NCBI GenBank assembly: GCA_965140405.1
Contig: OZ223208.1
Coordinates: 3,100,001-3,164,000, forward strand
Source: G963556115 sp963666605
GTDB lineage: Bacteria > Planctomycetota > SZUA-567
Direction: 5' to 3'
Length of the DNA: 64,000 nucleotides
The notes below the pieces were generated by a model. The model did no database searches and was not told the origin of the DNA. It was given only the letters and a program-made list of their open reading frames with translations. Position numbers and translations under genes: made by a program. The number at the start of each line of letters is the position of its first letter. Positions within the stretch are counted from its first letter, which is position 1. This document shows, piece after piece, positions 36,438-45,689 of the stretch.

Positions 36438-37691
36438 TTACGCACACCCAGTACCACATCCAGAACAGCCATCACCACACCCAGTAAGTCTCTTTGGAGA
36501 TCTAATAGGTTTATGCTTGTAGACAGCGTCCAGCCCTTCCTCGACAAGTCCTTCCATCTGTATACATTCAAGACCAGCTGCTTTAAGAATTGACTCAGGA
36601 GAATCACCCATACCAGAGCATAGTAAGGCTCTACAATCACTGATAACTTTTGTCAACTCTTCCCAACGCTTCTCACCAATTCCTTTTGGTGGACACTGCC
36701 TACGTTCGAACGGTTCGTATCCAGATTTATCCTCTTTCTCCCTAAAGATCCACAAGTATGATGCTTCACCTAGATGGCTATTCACAAGCGCACCCTCTCT
36801 ACTTGCAACAGCCACACAAGGTTTAAGTGTGCAATCTGTTTTCTTGGCGTCTTCTAGACTCATTATTATCTCCCTCGTAGCTTCTTCACCGAGTAATCCA
36901 GCAGCATCAGCACGACATCTCATACAGTGTGCCATCTGTGGAAGGTATTCTTTTGCTCTCTCACGAAGAGAGGTCACATACTCAGGTTTTGGTTGTTCAA
37001 CGTTTTCAAACTTTGTTCCCTCAACTGGGTAGAGAGGCATCAGATTAAGAATACTAGCTCCAAGATCTTTTACCTTCTCAGCAAGTTGATCTGTAACATG
37101 ATCGTTTACACCAGGTATAAGAATCATATTAACTTTTACTGTCACACCAGCAGCTGATATCTTTTTAACTGCATTTACCTGTCTTTCAAGAAGTATCTCT
37201 GCTGCATCGACTCCTCTATAAATAGTACCATCGACGTTTATCCACTCATATATCTCAGCACCAATTTCGGGTACAGGCGCACACATAGTTACAGTCACAT
37301 GGCTAACTTCAAGTTCAGCTAGTTCTTCAATGTAAGGCGCAACGCCTAATCCATTGGTTGCAACACAAAGAAGCATCTCTGGATAATTCTTACGCACAAG
37401 ACGCAGAGTCTGCATTGTTTCATCAGGATTTGCAAACGGATCACCAGGTCCAGCAATACCTACAACACTGAGTTTTGGCTGTAATTCTACCAATTTTTCA
37501 AGCCATACTATTGACTGTTCGGGCGTCAATACAGAACTTGTAACTCCTGGCCTTGTTTCATTTGCACAATCATACTTTCGGTTACAAAATCCACATTTGA
37601 TATTACACTTTGGAGCAACCGGCAGATGAACTCTTCCATACTCATGTCTGGCTTTTTCATTAAAGCATGGATGCTTACTATGATCAATCAT
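36438..37691 (-). CDS. nifB: NifB radical-SAM FeMo-cofactor core synthase fused to a NifX-like domain
   Basis: Builds the 8Fe carbide core (NifB-co) of the nitrogenase cofactor. I start at the ATG at 37689-37691 (GAGGAAGAG upstream), giving 417 residues; a TTG-initiated longer form has no ribosome site. Seen: HPCF near the start, the radical-SAM triad C29xxxC33xxC36 (CNIKCGFC), GIAGPGDPFANP for SAM, and the CMRCRADAAG motif (~275). Residues ~300-400 form the NifX/NafY-type cofactor-binding domain (VNSHLGEA, ECIQMEGLVEEGL). The last residues form a Gly-Cys tail with four Cys. Follows nifN in the operon. Confidence 0.95.
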   Translation of the reverse strand: MIDHSKHPCFNEKARHEYGRVHLPVAPKCNIKCGFCNRKYDCANETRPGVTSSVLTPEQSIVWLEKLVELQPKLSVVGIAGPGDPFANPDETMQTLRLVRKNYPEMLLCVATNGLGVAPYIEELAELEVSHVTVTMCAPVPEIGAEIYEWINVDGTIYRGVDAAEILLERQVNAVKKISAAGVTVKVNMILIPGVNDHVTDQLAEKVKDLGASILNLMPLYPVEGTKFENVEQPKPEYVTSLRERAKEYLPQMAHCMRCRADAAGLLGEEATREIIMSLEDAKKTDCTLKPCVAVASREGALVNSHLGEASYLWIFREKEDKSGYEPFERRQCPPKGIGEKRWEELTKVISDCRALLCSGMGDSPESILKAAGLECIQMEGLVEEGLDAVYKHKPIRSPKRLTGCGDGCSGCGTGCA

Positions 37692-37812
37692 CTTACTCTT
37701 CCTCACAACTCTACCTATGAAGCCAGCCAAAGGAGGACCAACTTATTTATAGGAAATATCTAAATTTAACAAATACGGCACACACCTCTAAATATGTTTA
37801 GAAGCCCTTTCG

Positions 37813-39168
37813 TTACATATACGTGTAGCCCCATTCACCATCATTCTGTCTTTTCTCAAGTACTGCATTTACTATCCTATCGAATAGCTGATGCGTTCCC
37901 CGGTATCCAACATGTTGAACTCTCGCACCACCAAATCTATCATGAATTGGAAAACCAGTTCTAATTAGTGGAATCTTCAACTTACGTGCAAGCATATATC
38001 CCTTGCTGTTACCGATAAGGAGATCAGGTTTTAGTTCTTCAATTGTTTCAGCAAGATCTTCGAAGTCTGAGCCATCCATGATCACCGCATCCTTTGATGA
38101 TGCATCACCAGCACTCAGGATTTCTCCCTTCAACTTACCACTCTTACCTCCTGAAGCAGCAGCGACAACAGTCATACCAATCTCACCAAGCAGTGAAGTA
38201 ATGCCACATACCATATCTTCATCACCAAACACAACCACTTTCTTACCGAAGATATACTTATGAGCATCAACATATGAATCGAGAAGCCTTCCTCTTTCAG
38301 CTGCGATCCATGCTGGTGCATCTTTTCCTGTTATACGTTCAAGACACTCTATAAAGCTATCTGTCTTGCGAATTCCTATTGGAAGACCTATTCTATGATT
38401 CTGAACTCCATGTTCTTCTTCTAGATATTTACCAACAGAATCTTTATCACTAACACATGAATATAGTTCGATACTTCCAGCACTATCCCCCGCATGCTTT
38501 ACAACACTTATATCTGTACCGCCTTCAGGAATTGCTCTATACTCATCCCAAGATGGTCCATCGAGTGTATCAGCATAATCAGGAAACATAATATAATTTT
38601 CATTGAAACTTGATACAACCTCTCTAAGGTAACGCAAATCAGCAGGTGATATCATTGCAGGAAAAATATTGACGTTATTGGTATTAAATCCAGTCTTCTC
38701 TGCAAGCCCTGCTATTGATTTTGTTGTAGCGTAAAATCCATCTGCGTGTGTACCTGAATAGCTAGGTGTTGAGACATTTACTATCTCAGGTAGATCTACA
38801 CCTTTTTTATCTTTTTTATACATATGTACCAGCATTTTGATGTCATCACCGATAGTCTCAGAAAGACAAGTTGTCGCAACACCGACAAGGGCTGGGTTAT
38901 ACTGTTCTATTACATTATCAACGGCAGTACCAAAGTTTCTTGCTCCTCCGAAAATCGCGGTATCTTCAGTAAAGTTTGAAGAGGCGATATCGATAGGTTC
39001 ACGAAAATGACTGATCATATATCTACGGATATATGTAGCGCATCCCTGAGACCCATGAAGAAGGGTCATTGAACCCTTTATACCTTTGTAAGCAAGGCAA
39101 GCACCAAATGGTGTACATAACTTACACGCATTCCTTGATACATCTTTCTCTTCACTAGCCTTTTCCAT
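37813..39168 (-). CDS. nifN: Nitrogenase cofactor scaffold subunit NifN
   Basis: Beta-type subunit of the NifEN scaffold on which NifB-co matures into FeMo-cofactor. The ATG at 39166-39168 has AGAAGG upstream and gives 451 residues; an ATG 30 bases earlier would contain the ribosome site. NifK-like landmarks are kept: CKLCTPFGAC (~15-24), LLHGSQGCATY (~37-47), EDTAIFGG, CLSETIGDD and the SYSGTHADGF loop. It lies after nifE and before nifB. It differs from NifK, supporting the scaffold assignment. Confidence 0.92.
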   Translation of the reverse strand: MEKASEEKDVSRNACKLCTPFGACLAYKGIKGSMTLLHGSQGCATYIRRYMISHFREPIDIASSNFTEDTAIFGGARNFGTAVDNVIEQYNPALVGVATTCLSETIGDDIKMLVHMYKKDKKGVDLPEIVNVSTPSYSGTHADGFYATTKSIAGLAEKTGFNTNNVNIFPAMISPADLRYLREVVSSFNENYIMFPDYADTLDGPSWDEYRAIPEGGTDISVVKHAGDSAGSIELYSCVSDKDSVGKYLEEEHGVQNHRIGLPIGIRKTDSFIECLERITGKDAPAWIAAERGRLLDSYVDAHKYIFGKKVVVFGDEDMVCGITSLLGEIGMTVVAAASGGKSGKLKGEILSAGDASSKDAVIMDGSDFEDLAETIEELKPDLLIGNSKGYMLARKLKIPLIRTGFPIHDRFGGARVQHVGYRGTHQLFDRIVNAVLEKRQNDGEWGYTYM

Positions 39169-39210
39169 CGTACACCTTCTCCCTATAATTAAACTCATGA
39201 TAGTTAATAC

Positions 39211-40560
39211 TTATAATGAGTTATCAATCTTACCTTTGGTAAACTGCCATACAGGACTCATGACAGATGAATGAACCTCTCTTGCAAATGCCAACATCCC
39301 TTCAAAGCCACCGAGTGGAACCTTCCTCTCATGATTGTGATCACAAAAACCCGCACCAAGCTTATACGCGAGTGGTCTCTCTTTTACACCACCGATAAAG
39401 ATATCAATCTTCATCTCTTTCATAAACTTAGAAAGTTCTACTGGATTTGTATCATCCACAAGAATAGTACCCGGATCACACAATTCACGTAACTGTTCAT
39501 AATCCTCATTGTTACCGGTCTGAGATCCAACAACCGCTGCGCTCATTCCAATAGTACGTAGACTTCTAACAAGTGAGAAAGCCTTGAATGCACCACCTGT
39601 ATAGACTGCGGCCTTCTTTCCTTCAAGATCCTTCTTTATCTCTTGAAGTTGCGGAAAAATCTCAGCTATCTCTTCAGAAACTAGATCCCGAGTCTTCTCC
39701 ATTATCTCTTCAGAACCAAGCTTCTCAGCTACGTCATACAGAGCCGCAGCAGTATCCTCGATTCCAACGTATGATACCCTTATGTAAGGGATCCCATACT
39801 TCTCTTCCATATCTTTTGCAAGATGAGTCATAGAGCCTGAGCACTGTACTACATTTAGCGTTGCTCCATGAGCCCTACAGATATCATTGATTCTACCGTC
39901 ACCTGTGATGGTTGCTACAACTTCGACCCCCATCCTCTCGTAGTACGAACGTATAATATCTGTCTCATTTGCTATATTAAAGTCACCAAGAATATTGATA
40001 CTGTGTTTACTGATCTTTGAAATACTTCCTGTTCCGACCAATTCACCAAGAGCATCACATGCCGCTTTGTATCCATCTTTCTTAGTTCCTTTGAATCCTT
40101 CTGACATCACAGGTAGCACACGTATGCCAGTTTCTTGTTCAACTTTTTTGCACACAGCCTTCATGTCGTCTCCGATGATTCCGACGATACATGTTGAGTA
40201 GACAAATGCGGCTTCAGGTTTATACTTTTCTATAAGGGTTGTGAGAGATTTATAAAGCTTCTTCTCTCCACCATATATCACCTCTTTCTCAGTCAAGTCA
40301 GTACAGAAACTCATTCTGTGCAACTGACGACCAGATGAGGTAGCCCCTCGTATATCCCATGTATAGCTTGCACATCCGATTGGACCATGGATAAGGTGCA
40401 AAGCATCAGTAATAGGATAAAGTACAACTCGCGAACCGCAGAAGACACATGCACGTTGACTTACAGACCCAGCAAGTGAGTTTTTACTACATTCCATATC
40501 AAACTTACTTGAGTCTGTACGGTGAATCTGTTTTTTACGTTTTTCTAAAATACCGTCCAT
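39211..40560 (-). CDS. nifE: Nitrogenase cofactor scaffold subunit NifE
   Basis: Alpha-type subunit of the NifEN scaffold. 449 residues, with NifD-like motifs: RACVFCGSRVVLYPI (~36-50), LIHGPIGCASYTWD (~57-70), YSTCIVGIIGDD and SEGFKGTKKDGY. It lacks the FeMo-cofactor Cys in the MCHRS context of NifD (here VQCSGSMTH), and lacks the NifD insertion, as expected of NifE. Located between nifK and nifN. Confidence 0.93.
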   Translation of the reverse strand: MDGILEKRKKQIHRTDSSKFDMECSKNSLAGSVSQRACVFCGSRVVLYPITDALHLIHGPIGCASYTWDIRGATSSGRQLHRMSFCTDLTEKEVIYGGEKKLYKSLTTLIEKYKPEAAFVYSTCIVGIIGDDMKAVCKKVEQETGIRVLPVMSEGFKGTKKDGYKAACDALGELVGTGSISKISKHSINILGDFNIANETDIIRSYYERMGVEVVATITGDGRINDICRAHGATLNVVQCSGSMTHLAKDMEEKYGIPYIRVSYVGIEDTAAALYDVAEKLGSEEIMEKTRDLVSEEIAEIFPQLQEIKKDLEGKKAAVYTGGAFKAFSLVRSLRTIGMSAAVVGSQTGNNEDYEQLRELCDPGTILVDDTNPVELSKFMKEMKIDIFIGGVKERPLAYKLGAGFCDHNHERKVPLGGFEGMLAFAREVHSSVMSPVWQFTKGKIDNSL

Positions 40561-40620
40561 GTTTTACTCCTTAATAACAGCTCACGAGCTGCACTACGAA
40601 AGGAACAACTATAATAATTT

Positions 40621-42006
40621 CTAAAGTACTAATTCAAACTTCTCTTCAGGACACTCTTTATCTCTCTTGCTCATAAAGATATCAAGCATCTTCTCAACAA
40701 GCCTTAGTCCGCCCATATATCCAACTGATGGGAAGTATGAGTGACCAACACGGTCATAAATTGGGAAGCCATGGCGTAAGAGCGGAATACCTTCATCATG
40801 CTCGATGTACTTACCATATGTGTTACCGATCATTAGATCTACTGGATTATTCTTGATCAACTGGTGCATTAGGAACATATCAGCCTGTTGGCCAATGTAT
40901 ACATTTTCCTCAACATACTTATCACCAAGTGCCTTTTGAAGCCTTCTACGTAATGATTTATTACCAACAGAACCCGTAATAATGTAAGCAGGGATCATAT
41001 CTAGATCGACAACAAATTGAGCGAGCGATACTAGTTGATCTGGGTCACCATATAGGGCTACGCGCTTACCAAAGAAGTATTGGTGCATGTCAGTGATTAC
41101 ATCTACAAGTCTACCACGTTCAGCAGTAATCTCTTCAGGAACTCTAACTCCAGCTACCTTACGTAGAGTATCAATGAACTCATCCGTTGCTGACAAGCCA
41201 ATTGGCAATTCAATGATAGATGGCTTTACTTTACACTTTACATCAAGGTGCTTTGCTGCAGCTCCAGAGCAAGTAGGTCCCAATGCGACTGTAGCTTGAG
41301 AACTACCAGACTTAGCAATATCCTGCACAGTTGCACCACCCTTAGGGTAGAATTCATGTTTACCTAGAGCTGGTGCATCAAGAATATCGGAGGTATCAGG
41401 GAACATAATAGTATCTACTTCCATAGACTTACATAATCTCTTGATCTCACGCATATCTGACGGTTCAACCCATCCTGGTATTATGTTTACTGTACGAAGC
41501 TTATCTGTAGTAGGTTCAGCAAGACCATCAACCATACCCTTTACCATGTTAGAGAATCCAGTAACATGCGATCCTACATAACTTGGAGTGTTGCAGTAAA
41601 TAATCTTTTTACCATCAGGAACTTTGCCATCATCTTGAGCCTTCTTACTAATCTGCTTCATATCATCACCAATTGTTTCAGATAGACATGTAGTATGAAT
41701 AGCGATGACTTCAGGATCATATACAGTAAAGATATTGTTTATAGCTTGTACAAGGTTAGCCTGTCCACCAAATACTGAACTACCTTCAGTAAACGAACTA
41801 GTCGCTGCCATTATAGGTTCTTTATAGTGCCTTGTTAGAGCTGAGCGGTGATATGCACAACATCCCTGTGAACCGTGACTATGAGGCATACATCCATGAA
41901 TACCAAGAGCAGCGTACATTGCACCAATTGGCTGACAAGTCTTTGCTGGGTTGATAGTCAGGGCTTTACGCTCTTTAATTTCTTTTGTCGTATGTCGCAA
42001 AAGCAT
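40621..42006 (-). CDS. nifK: Nitrogenase MoFe protein beta subunit
   Basis: With NifD it forms the alpha2-beta2 dinitrogenase. 461 residues: the short NifK form lacking the ~50-residue N-terminal extension of Azotobacter NifK, as in clostridia and other anaerobes. P-cluster ligands are seen as Cys24 (AKTCQPIGA), Cys49 (HGSQGCC) and the Cys in TTCLSETIGDD. The TPSYVGSHVTGF loop holds the Ser equivalent of Azotobacter Ser188. Starts 24 bases after nifD. Confidence 0.97.
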   Translation of the reverse strand: MLLRHTTKEIKERKALTINPAKTCQPIGAMYAALGIHGCMPHSHGSQGCCAYHRSALTRHYKEPIMAATSSFTEGSSVFGGQANLVQAINNIFTVYDPEVIAIHTTCLSETIGDDMKQISKKAQDDGKVPDGKKIIYCNTPSYVGSHVTGFSNMVKGMVDGLAEPTTDKLRTVNIIPGWVEPSDMREIKRLCKSMEVDTIMFPDTSDILDAPALGKHEFYPKGGATVQDIAKSGSSQATVALGPTCSGAAAKHLDVKCKVKPSIIELPIGLSATDEFIDTLRKVAGVRVPEEITAERGRLVDVITDMHQYFFGKRVALYGDPDQLVSLAQFVVDLDMIPAYIITGSVGNKSLRRRLQKALGDKYVEENVYIGQQADMFLMHQLIKNNPVDLMIGNTYGKYIEHDEGIPLLRHGFPIYDRVGHSYFPSVGYMGGLRLVEKMLDIFMSKRDKECPEEKFELVL

Positions 42007-42030
42007 TTTATTTCTCCTATTAATTATATC

Positions 42031-43665
42031 TTAAGCTATGTATGAAGCTTCAAGTGTAGGCTCTGAAGAATTCATCCATGGTGCCTTGACGTGACGCCAA
42101 ATATTTGCGTTAACCAAACGATCAATCTCAACATACCAATTCTTTGCACCTTCAAACGCAGCGTAAGGACCGCCGTAATCATAACTATGAAGCTGCTTAC
42201 AAGGGATACCCTTCTTCTGCACGCTGTACTTCTCTTTGATACCAGCGCAGTAGATATCAGGCTTGTAGTAATCAAGAAGACGTTCTGTCTCGTATTCATT
42301 TAGGTCGTCAATTACAAGAGTCTCATTCTTCATAACAGGCATCATACCTTCGTACTCTTTGAATGGCACACCCTTAGCCGTAAGCTCTGCGACTTCCTCT
42401 GGAGTCTTACGAGGGCTATACCTTTCTGGGTCTGCTTCAACCTCAAGCTCTTCAATATTTCTGCTATCAGCGTCAACCTTGATAGACGGCAGAACCTTAC
42501 GTCCTTCATAATCATCACGGTGAGCAAACTCATAACCAGCAGCGATAGTGTCCATACCGATATCATTGAACAATTCTTGATAGTGGTGTGCACGGCTACC
42601 ACCAACAAACAACATAGCCTTCTTACCTAGACAGCGTTCACGAATCTCATCACGTAGAGGAGTAATTGATGCCATCTCTTCGGCAATAACCTCTTCGACT
42701 TTATCAATGAGCTCTTGATCACCAAAGAACTGTGCAATCTTACGTAGTGACTTAGCAGTAGACTCAGGACCAATAAAGTTTGTTTTAATCCATGGAATAC
42801 CAAACTTCTGCTCAATCATATCAGCAACATAGTTGATCGATCTATGACACATCACACCATTTAGGTCAGCGTGGTGAGCCACTTCCATGCTATCAATTGT
42901 AGAGTTACCTGAGAATGTTGATACTAGAGTGATTCCACATCTATTGAGTAGATCTTCAATAACAAATGCATCACCACCAATGTTATACTCACCAAGAAGG
43001 TTGAACTTGTACTTACCTTCAGGAATCTTCTCATCTTCATTACCAATAACATGCTTGAATAGCTGGTTGTTTGCAATATGGTGACCAGCAGACTGAGATA
43101 CACCCTTATAACCTTCGCATGAGAAGCCAAAGATATTGATTCCGAGTTTTTCTTTCATTTGCTTACATACTTGGTGTACATCATCACCAATCAAACCAAC
43201 AGGACATGTAGAGAAGACTGAAATATTCTTTGGCTTGAAGATATCGTAGGCTTCTTGAATAGCAGCAGCAAGTTTCTTCTCACCACCAAAGATAATCTCA
43301 CTATCTTCCATATCCGTAGAGAAGCAGTATGGTAGATACTGATCATCCTCTGGGTTTGGAGCTGCCGATTGGTTACGTCTTGTCAACCAAGAGTAGAAAC
43401 CACAACCTATTGGACCATGTGTAATATTAATGATATCACGAGTAGGTCCTAGTACTACCCCCTTACAACCAGCGTAACAACAACCACGCATAGTCAGGAT
43501 ACCAGGTACTGTACGAACATTAGCACCGATTTCAGGCACTTGATCGCCTTCTTCGACTTTATTAATAACAAATTGCTTAGCACGTTTCCTAGCGACCTTA
43601 GGAGGATATTTTGCTAGTATTTCCTCTTTAACAACATTTGGATCTAATTTATTATTCTCACTCAT
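42031..43665 (-). CDS. nifD: Nitrogenase MoFe protein alpha subunit
   Basis: Carries the FeMo-cofactor that reduces N2. 544 residues. P-cluster Cys62, Cys88 and Cys154 and cofactor-pocket Gln191 and His195 are all present. Cofactor ligands are Cys273 (MCHRSINY) and His493 (LHSYDYGGPY). A charged insertion of about 50 residues (~395-445) is typical of NifD from the anaerobe group and makes it longer than Azotobacter NifD. Absence of a delta-subunit gene and the presence of nifE/nifN argue for the molybdenum, not vanadium or iron-only, enzyme. Confidence 0.97.
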   Translation of the reverse strand: MSENNKLDPNVVKEEILAKYPPKVARKRAKQFVINKVEEGDQVPEIGANVRTVPGILTMRGCCYAGCKGVVLGPTRDIINITHGPIGCGFYSWLTRRNQSAAPNPEDDQYLPYCFSTDMEDSEIIFGGEKKLAAAIQEAYDIFKPKNISVFSTCPVGLIGDDVHQVCKQMKEKLGINIFGFSCEGYKGVSQSAGHHIANNQLFKHVIGNEDEKIPEGKYKFNLLGEYNIGGDAFVIEDLLNRCGITLVSTFSGNSTIDSMEVAHHADLNGVMCHRSINYVADMIEQKFGIPWIKTNFIGPESTAKSLRKIAQFFGDQELIDKVEEVIAEEMASITPLRDEIRERCLGKKAMLFVGGSRAHHYQELFNDIGMDTIAAGYEFAHRDDYEGRKVLPSIKVDADSRNIEELEVEADPERYSPRKTPEEVAELTAKGVPFKEYEGMMPVMKNETLVIDDLNEYETERLLDYYKPDIYCAGIKEKYSVQKKGIPCKQLHSYDYGGPYAAFEGAKNWYVEIDRLVNANIWRHVKAPWMNSSEPTLEASYIA

Positions 43666-43729
43666 TGTGAAAACTCCTATTTAATATTTCTTCTTGAGAG
43701 AAAGGAAGTGCGACGAAGGCATCAAGTAT

Positions 43730-44116
43730 TTATGAATTACCATTTTCGTCAAGCACAGCATCTCCATCGTCACCAGTTCTTACTCTAATTGCTTCCTCTA
43801 CCGGCTTGATAAATATCTTTCCATCACCCTTCTGCCCAGTCTGGTTGACCTTTATTATTGTCTGCACAGCAGTATCAACCATTTTATCTGGAACAACGAT
43901 AGTGATCATTCTCTTTGGTATCAGTTTAGGTCCACCCAACTGATTGATTGCTTCTTCCACTCCGTCTTCTGCACCTTGTAGTAGCAGGTAGTCTACCTGA
44001 CCTTTACCTCTACCAACAACTTTTCTAGCAGTAAATGAAGGGAGATCAACCGCAGCAAGTGCTTCCTTTGTTGCGTTCATTTTGTTCATGCGGATAACCG
44101 CTAAAATCTCTTTCAT
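43730..44116 (-). CDS. nifI2: Nitrogenase PII-like regulator NifI2
   Basis: One of two PII-family proteins that bind the MoFe protein and inhibit nitrogenase when fixed nitrogen is available; the complex senses 2-oxoglutarate and ATP. 128 residues: start MKEILAVIRMNKMNATKEAL, T-loop region RKVVGRGKGQVDY, KRMITIVVPDKMVD and GDGKIFIKPVEEAIRVRTG. The long T-loop and a C-terminal acidic tail are NifI2 features. Placed between nifI1 and nifD as in all NifI systems. Confidence 0.94.
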   Translation of the reverse strand: MKEILAVIRMNKMNATKEALAAVDLPSFTARKVVGRGKGQVDYLLLQGAEDGVEEAINQLGGPKLIPKRMITIVVPDKMVDTAVQTIIKVNQTGQKGDGKIFIKPVEEAIRVRTGDDGDAVLDENGNS

Positions 44117-44142
44117 TGTAACTCTCCCGCTTGTTTGCTTGA

Positions 44143-44469
44143 TTAAAGTTCTTTCAGACCAGAACTAACAGTGTATGCTTCTTCAACAACAGAAATAAAG
44201 ATCTTACCATCACCAAAAGCACCTTTATTACCTGAACGAGCTGCTTTTAAGATTGTCTCTACAACAAAGTCTTTATCACCCTTCTTTACAACCGTGAAGA
44301 TCATCTCTTTTGGGAGTTCGTCGTATGAAATTTCTCCAACTTTCACACCACGCTGTTTACCTCTACCATATACATCCATTTTTGTTACTGAAGGAAAACC
44401 TGCATACATCAGAGCAGCCAAAACCTCATCTACTTTTTCAGGTCTCACAACCGCACGAATCATCAACAT
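44143..44469 (-). CDS. nifI1: Nitrogenase PII-like regulator NifI1
   Basis: Partner of NifI2 in reversible ammonium switch-off of nitrogenase. 108 residues with PII landmarks: MIRAVVRPEKVDEVL, the T-loop DVYGRGKQRG (GRG, KQRG) and GDGKIFISVVEEAYTV. AGGAGA precedes the ATG at 44467-44469. It is separated from nifH by 183 bases and from nifI2 by 26. Confidence 0.94.
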   Translation of the reverse strand: MLMIRAVVRPEKVDEVLAALMYAGFPSVTKMDVYGRGKQRGVKVGEISYDELPKEMIFTVVKKGDKDFVVETILKAARSGNKGAFGDGKIFISVVEEAYTVSSGLKEL

Positions 44470-44652
44470 TATTTCATCTCCTAGTTTTTTTAAGTTACCG
44501 CCAAAGCGGCGCTCAAATACAAGTTGTTGGTTTTACTTTTATTAAACCGAGTTCTTTTAGAAGCAAGCCACTCCTACACAGTTTTAAGTTACGAGCATTC
44601 TTACGCCGCCGGCGAGATAGATTCAAATATACTACACCACTTCAACAATTGA
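44470..44652 (-). other. Long nifH-nifI1 intergenic spacer within the nif operon
   Basis: The largest gap inside the operon (183 bases). Contains short GC-rich palindromes (CGCCGGCG near 44610) but no strong terminator. A weak structure here could favour nifH mRNA over the distal genes, as often seen in nif operons. Confidence 0.45.
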
Positions 44653-45480
44653 CTACTGCTCAAAAAGACCAAAGTCCATAAGTAGTTTTTCAAGTGCATC
44701 CATTTCAAGTGGCTTTGGAACAACAAACATCTCATTTTTATCAATGTTTGCGGCAAGTGTGCGGTATTCATTAGCTTGGTTTACAGTTGGATCCCACTCG
44801 ATCACTGTCTTACGATTGATCTCTGCGCGCTGCACATCATTATCACGTGGGACAAAGTGAACCATCTGAGTACCTAGCTGTTTAGCAAGTTCCTCAATCA
44901 TTTCTTTTTCATTATCAACGTTACGACTGTTACAGATAAGACCACCGAGCCTTACAGCACCTGACTCAGCAAACTTCATGATACCTTTACAGATATTGTT
45001 TGCAGCATACATCGCCATCATTTCACCCGAACAAACAATATAGATTTCTTCAGCTTTACCATCACGGATAGGCATTGCAAAACCACCACAAACCACATCA
45101 CCAAGCACGTCATAAAAAGCATAATCAAGTCCTTCACTCTCATCATATGCACCAAGCTGTTCGAGCATATTGATAGAAGTGATAATACCACGACCTGCAC
45201 ATCCCACACCAGGTTCTGGACCACCAGATTCCACATTCCAAGTAAGACCATACCCTTCTTTACGGATATCATCTAGTTCGACATCCTCACCTTCCTCACG
45301 AAGAGTATCTAGAACAGTTTTCTGAGCTAGACCACCTAGTAGCAGACGAGTCGAGTCCGCTTTAGGGTCACAACCTACAACCATTACCTTCTTACCCATT
45401 TCAGCTAGGGCAGCTACGGTATTCTGAGTAGTTGTAGACTTACCAATTCCACCCTTACCATAAATAGCAACTTTTCTCAT
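44653..45480 (-). CDS. nifH: Nitrogenase iron protein (dinitrogenase reductase)
   Basis: Homodimeric ATP-driven electron donor to NifDK; also used in cofactor maturation. 275 residues, standard. P-loop GKGGIGKST (8-16), VGCDPKAD (36-42), [4Fe-4S] ligands Cys94 (GVGCAGRG) and Cys131 (DVVCGGFAMP). Arg97 is the residue ADP-ribosylated by DraT in some species, though no draT/draG occurs here and NifI proteins provide the alternative. AGGAG precedes the ATG. First gene of the ten-gene nif operon, with a sigma-54 promoter motif upstream. Confidence 0.98.
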   Translation of the reverse strand: MRKVAIYGKGGIGKSTTTQNTVAALAEMGKKVMVVGCDPKADSTRLLLGGLAQKTVLDTLREEGEDVELDDIRKEGYGLTWNVESGGPEPGVGCAGRGIITSINMLEQLGAYDESEGLDYAFYDVLGDVVCGGFAMPIRDGKAEEIYIVCSGEMMAMYAANNICKGIMKFAESGAVRLGGLICNSRNVDNEKEMIEELAKQLGTQMVHFVPRDNDVQRAEINRKTVIEWDPTVNQANEYRTLAANIDKNEMFVVPKPLEMDALEKLLMDFGLFEQ

Positions 45481-45607
45481 TTTGATTCTCCTGTTGTGGT
45501 ATTTACCACTGGCTCTAATACCGACGAATTTTCAGCTACCACCCTTTTAAACCCACAAAGTTTACAACCATGACACCTGTTAAATTCATCTTCTTAAAAA
45601 AATACCC

Positions 45608-45655
45608 AAATTGTGTTTGTCCAAGTTTTGTTTGTTTTTCATTTTTGTTGTTGTG
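45608..45655 (-). repeat. CA-rich leader of the nif operon
   Basis: Between the predicted transcription start (~45660) and the ribosome site the minus strand is dominated by ACAACAACAA, AACAAACAAAAC and ACAAACACAA. It resembles, in the opposite gene orientation, the tracts at 5950-5990 and 18391-18447. It is expected to be unstructured RNA. Confidence 0.6.
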
Positions 45656-45670
45656 TTACGTCACTAGGTA

Positions 45671-45686
45671 TGCCATAACCGTGCCA
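45671..45686 (-). promoter_or_regulatory. Sigma-54 (-24/-12) promoter of the nif operon
   Basis: Minus strand reads TGGCACGGTTATGGCA. Compared with the RpoN consensus TGGCACG-N4-TTGCA, only one base differs, and the essential GG and GC doublets have the exact spacing. The predicted start near 45660 gives a leader of about 180 bases before nifH. Requires an enhancer-binding activator (NifA-like), not encoded in the window. Confidence 0.85.
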
Positions 45687-45689
45687 GAA

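Noticed and set aside
42031..43665. Alternative (vanadium or iron-only) nitrogenase
   Set aside because: No delta subunit gene; nifE/nifN and modABC present; the NifD insertion and cofactor ligands fit molybdenum NifD of anaerobes.
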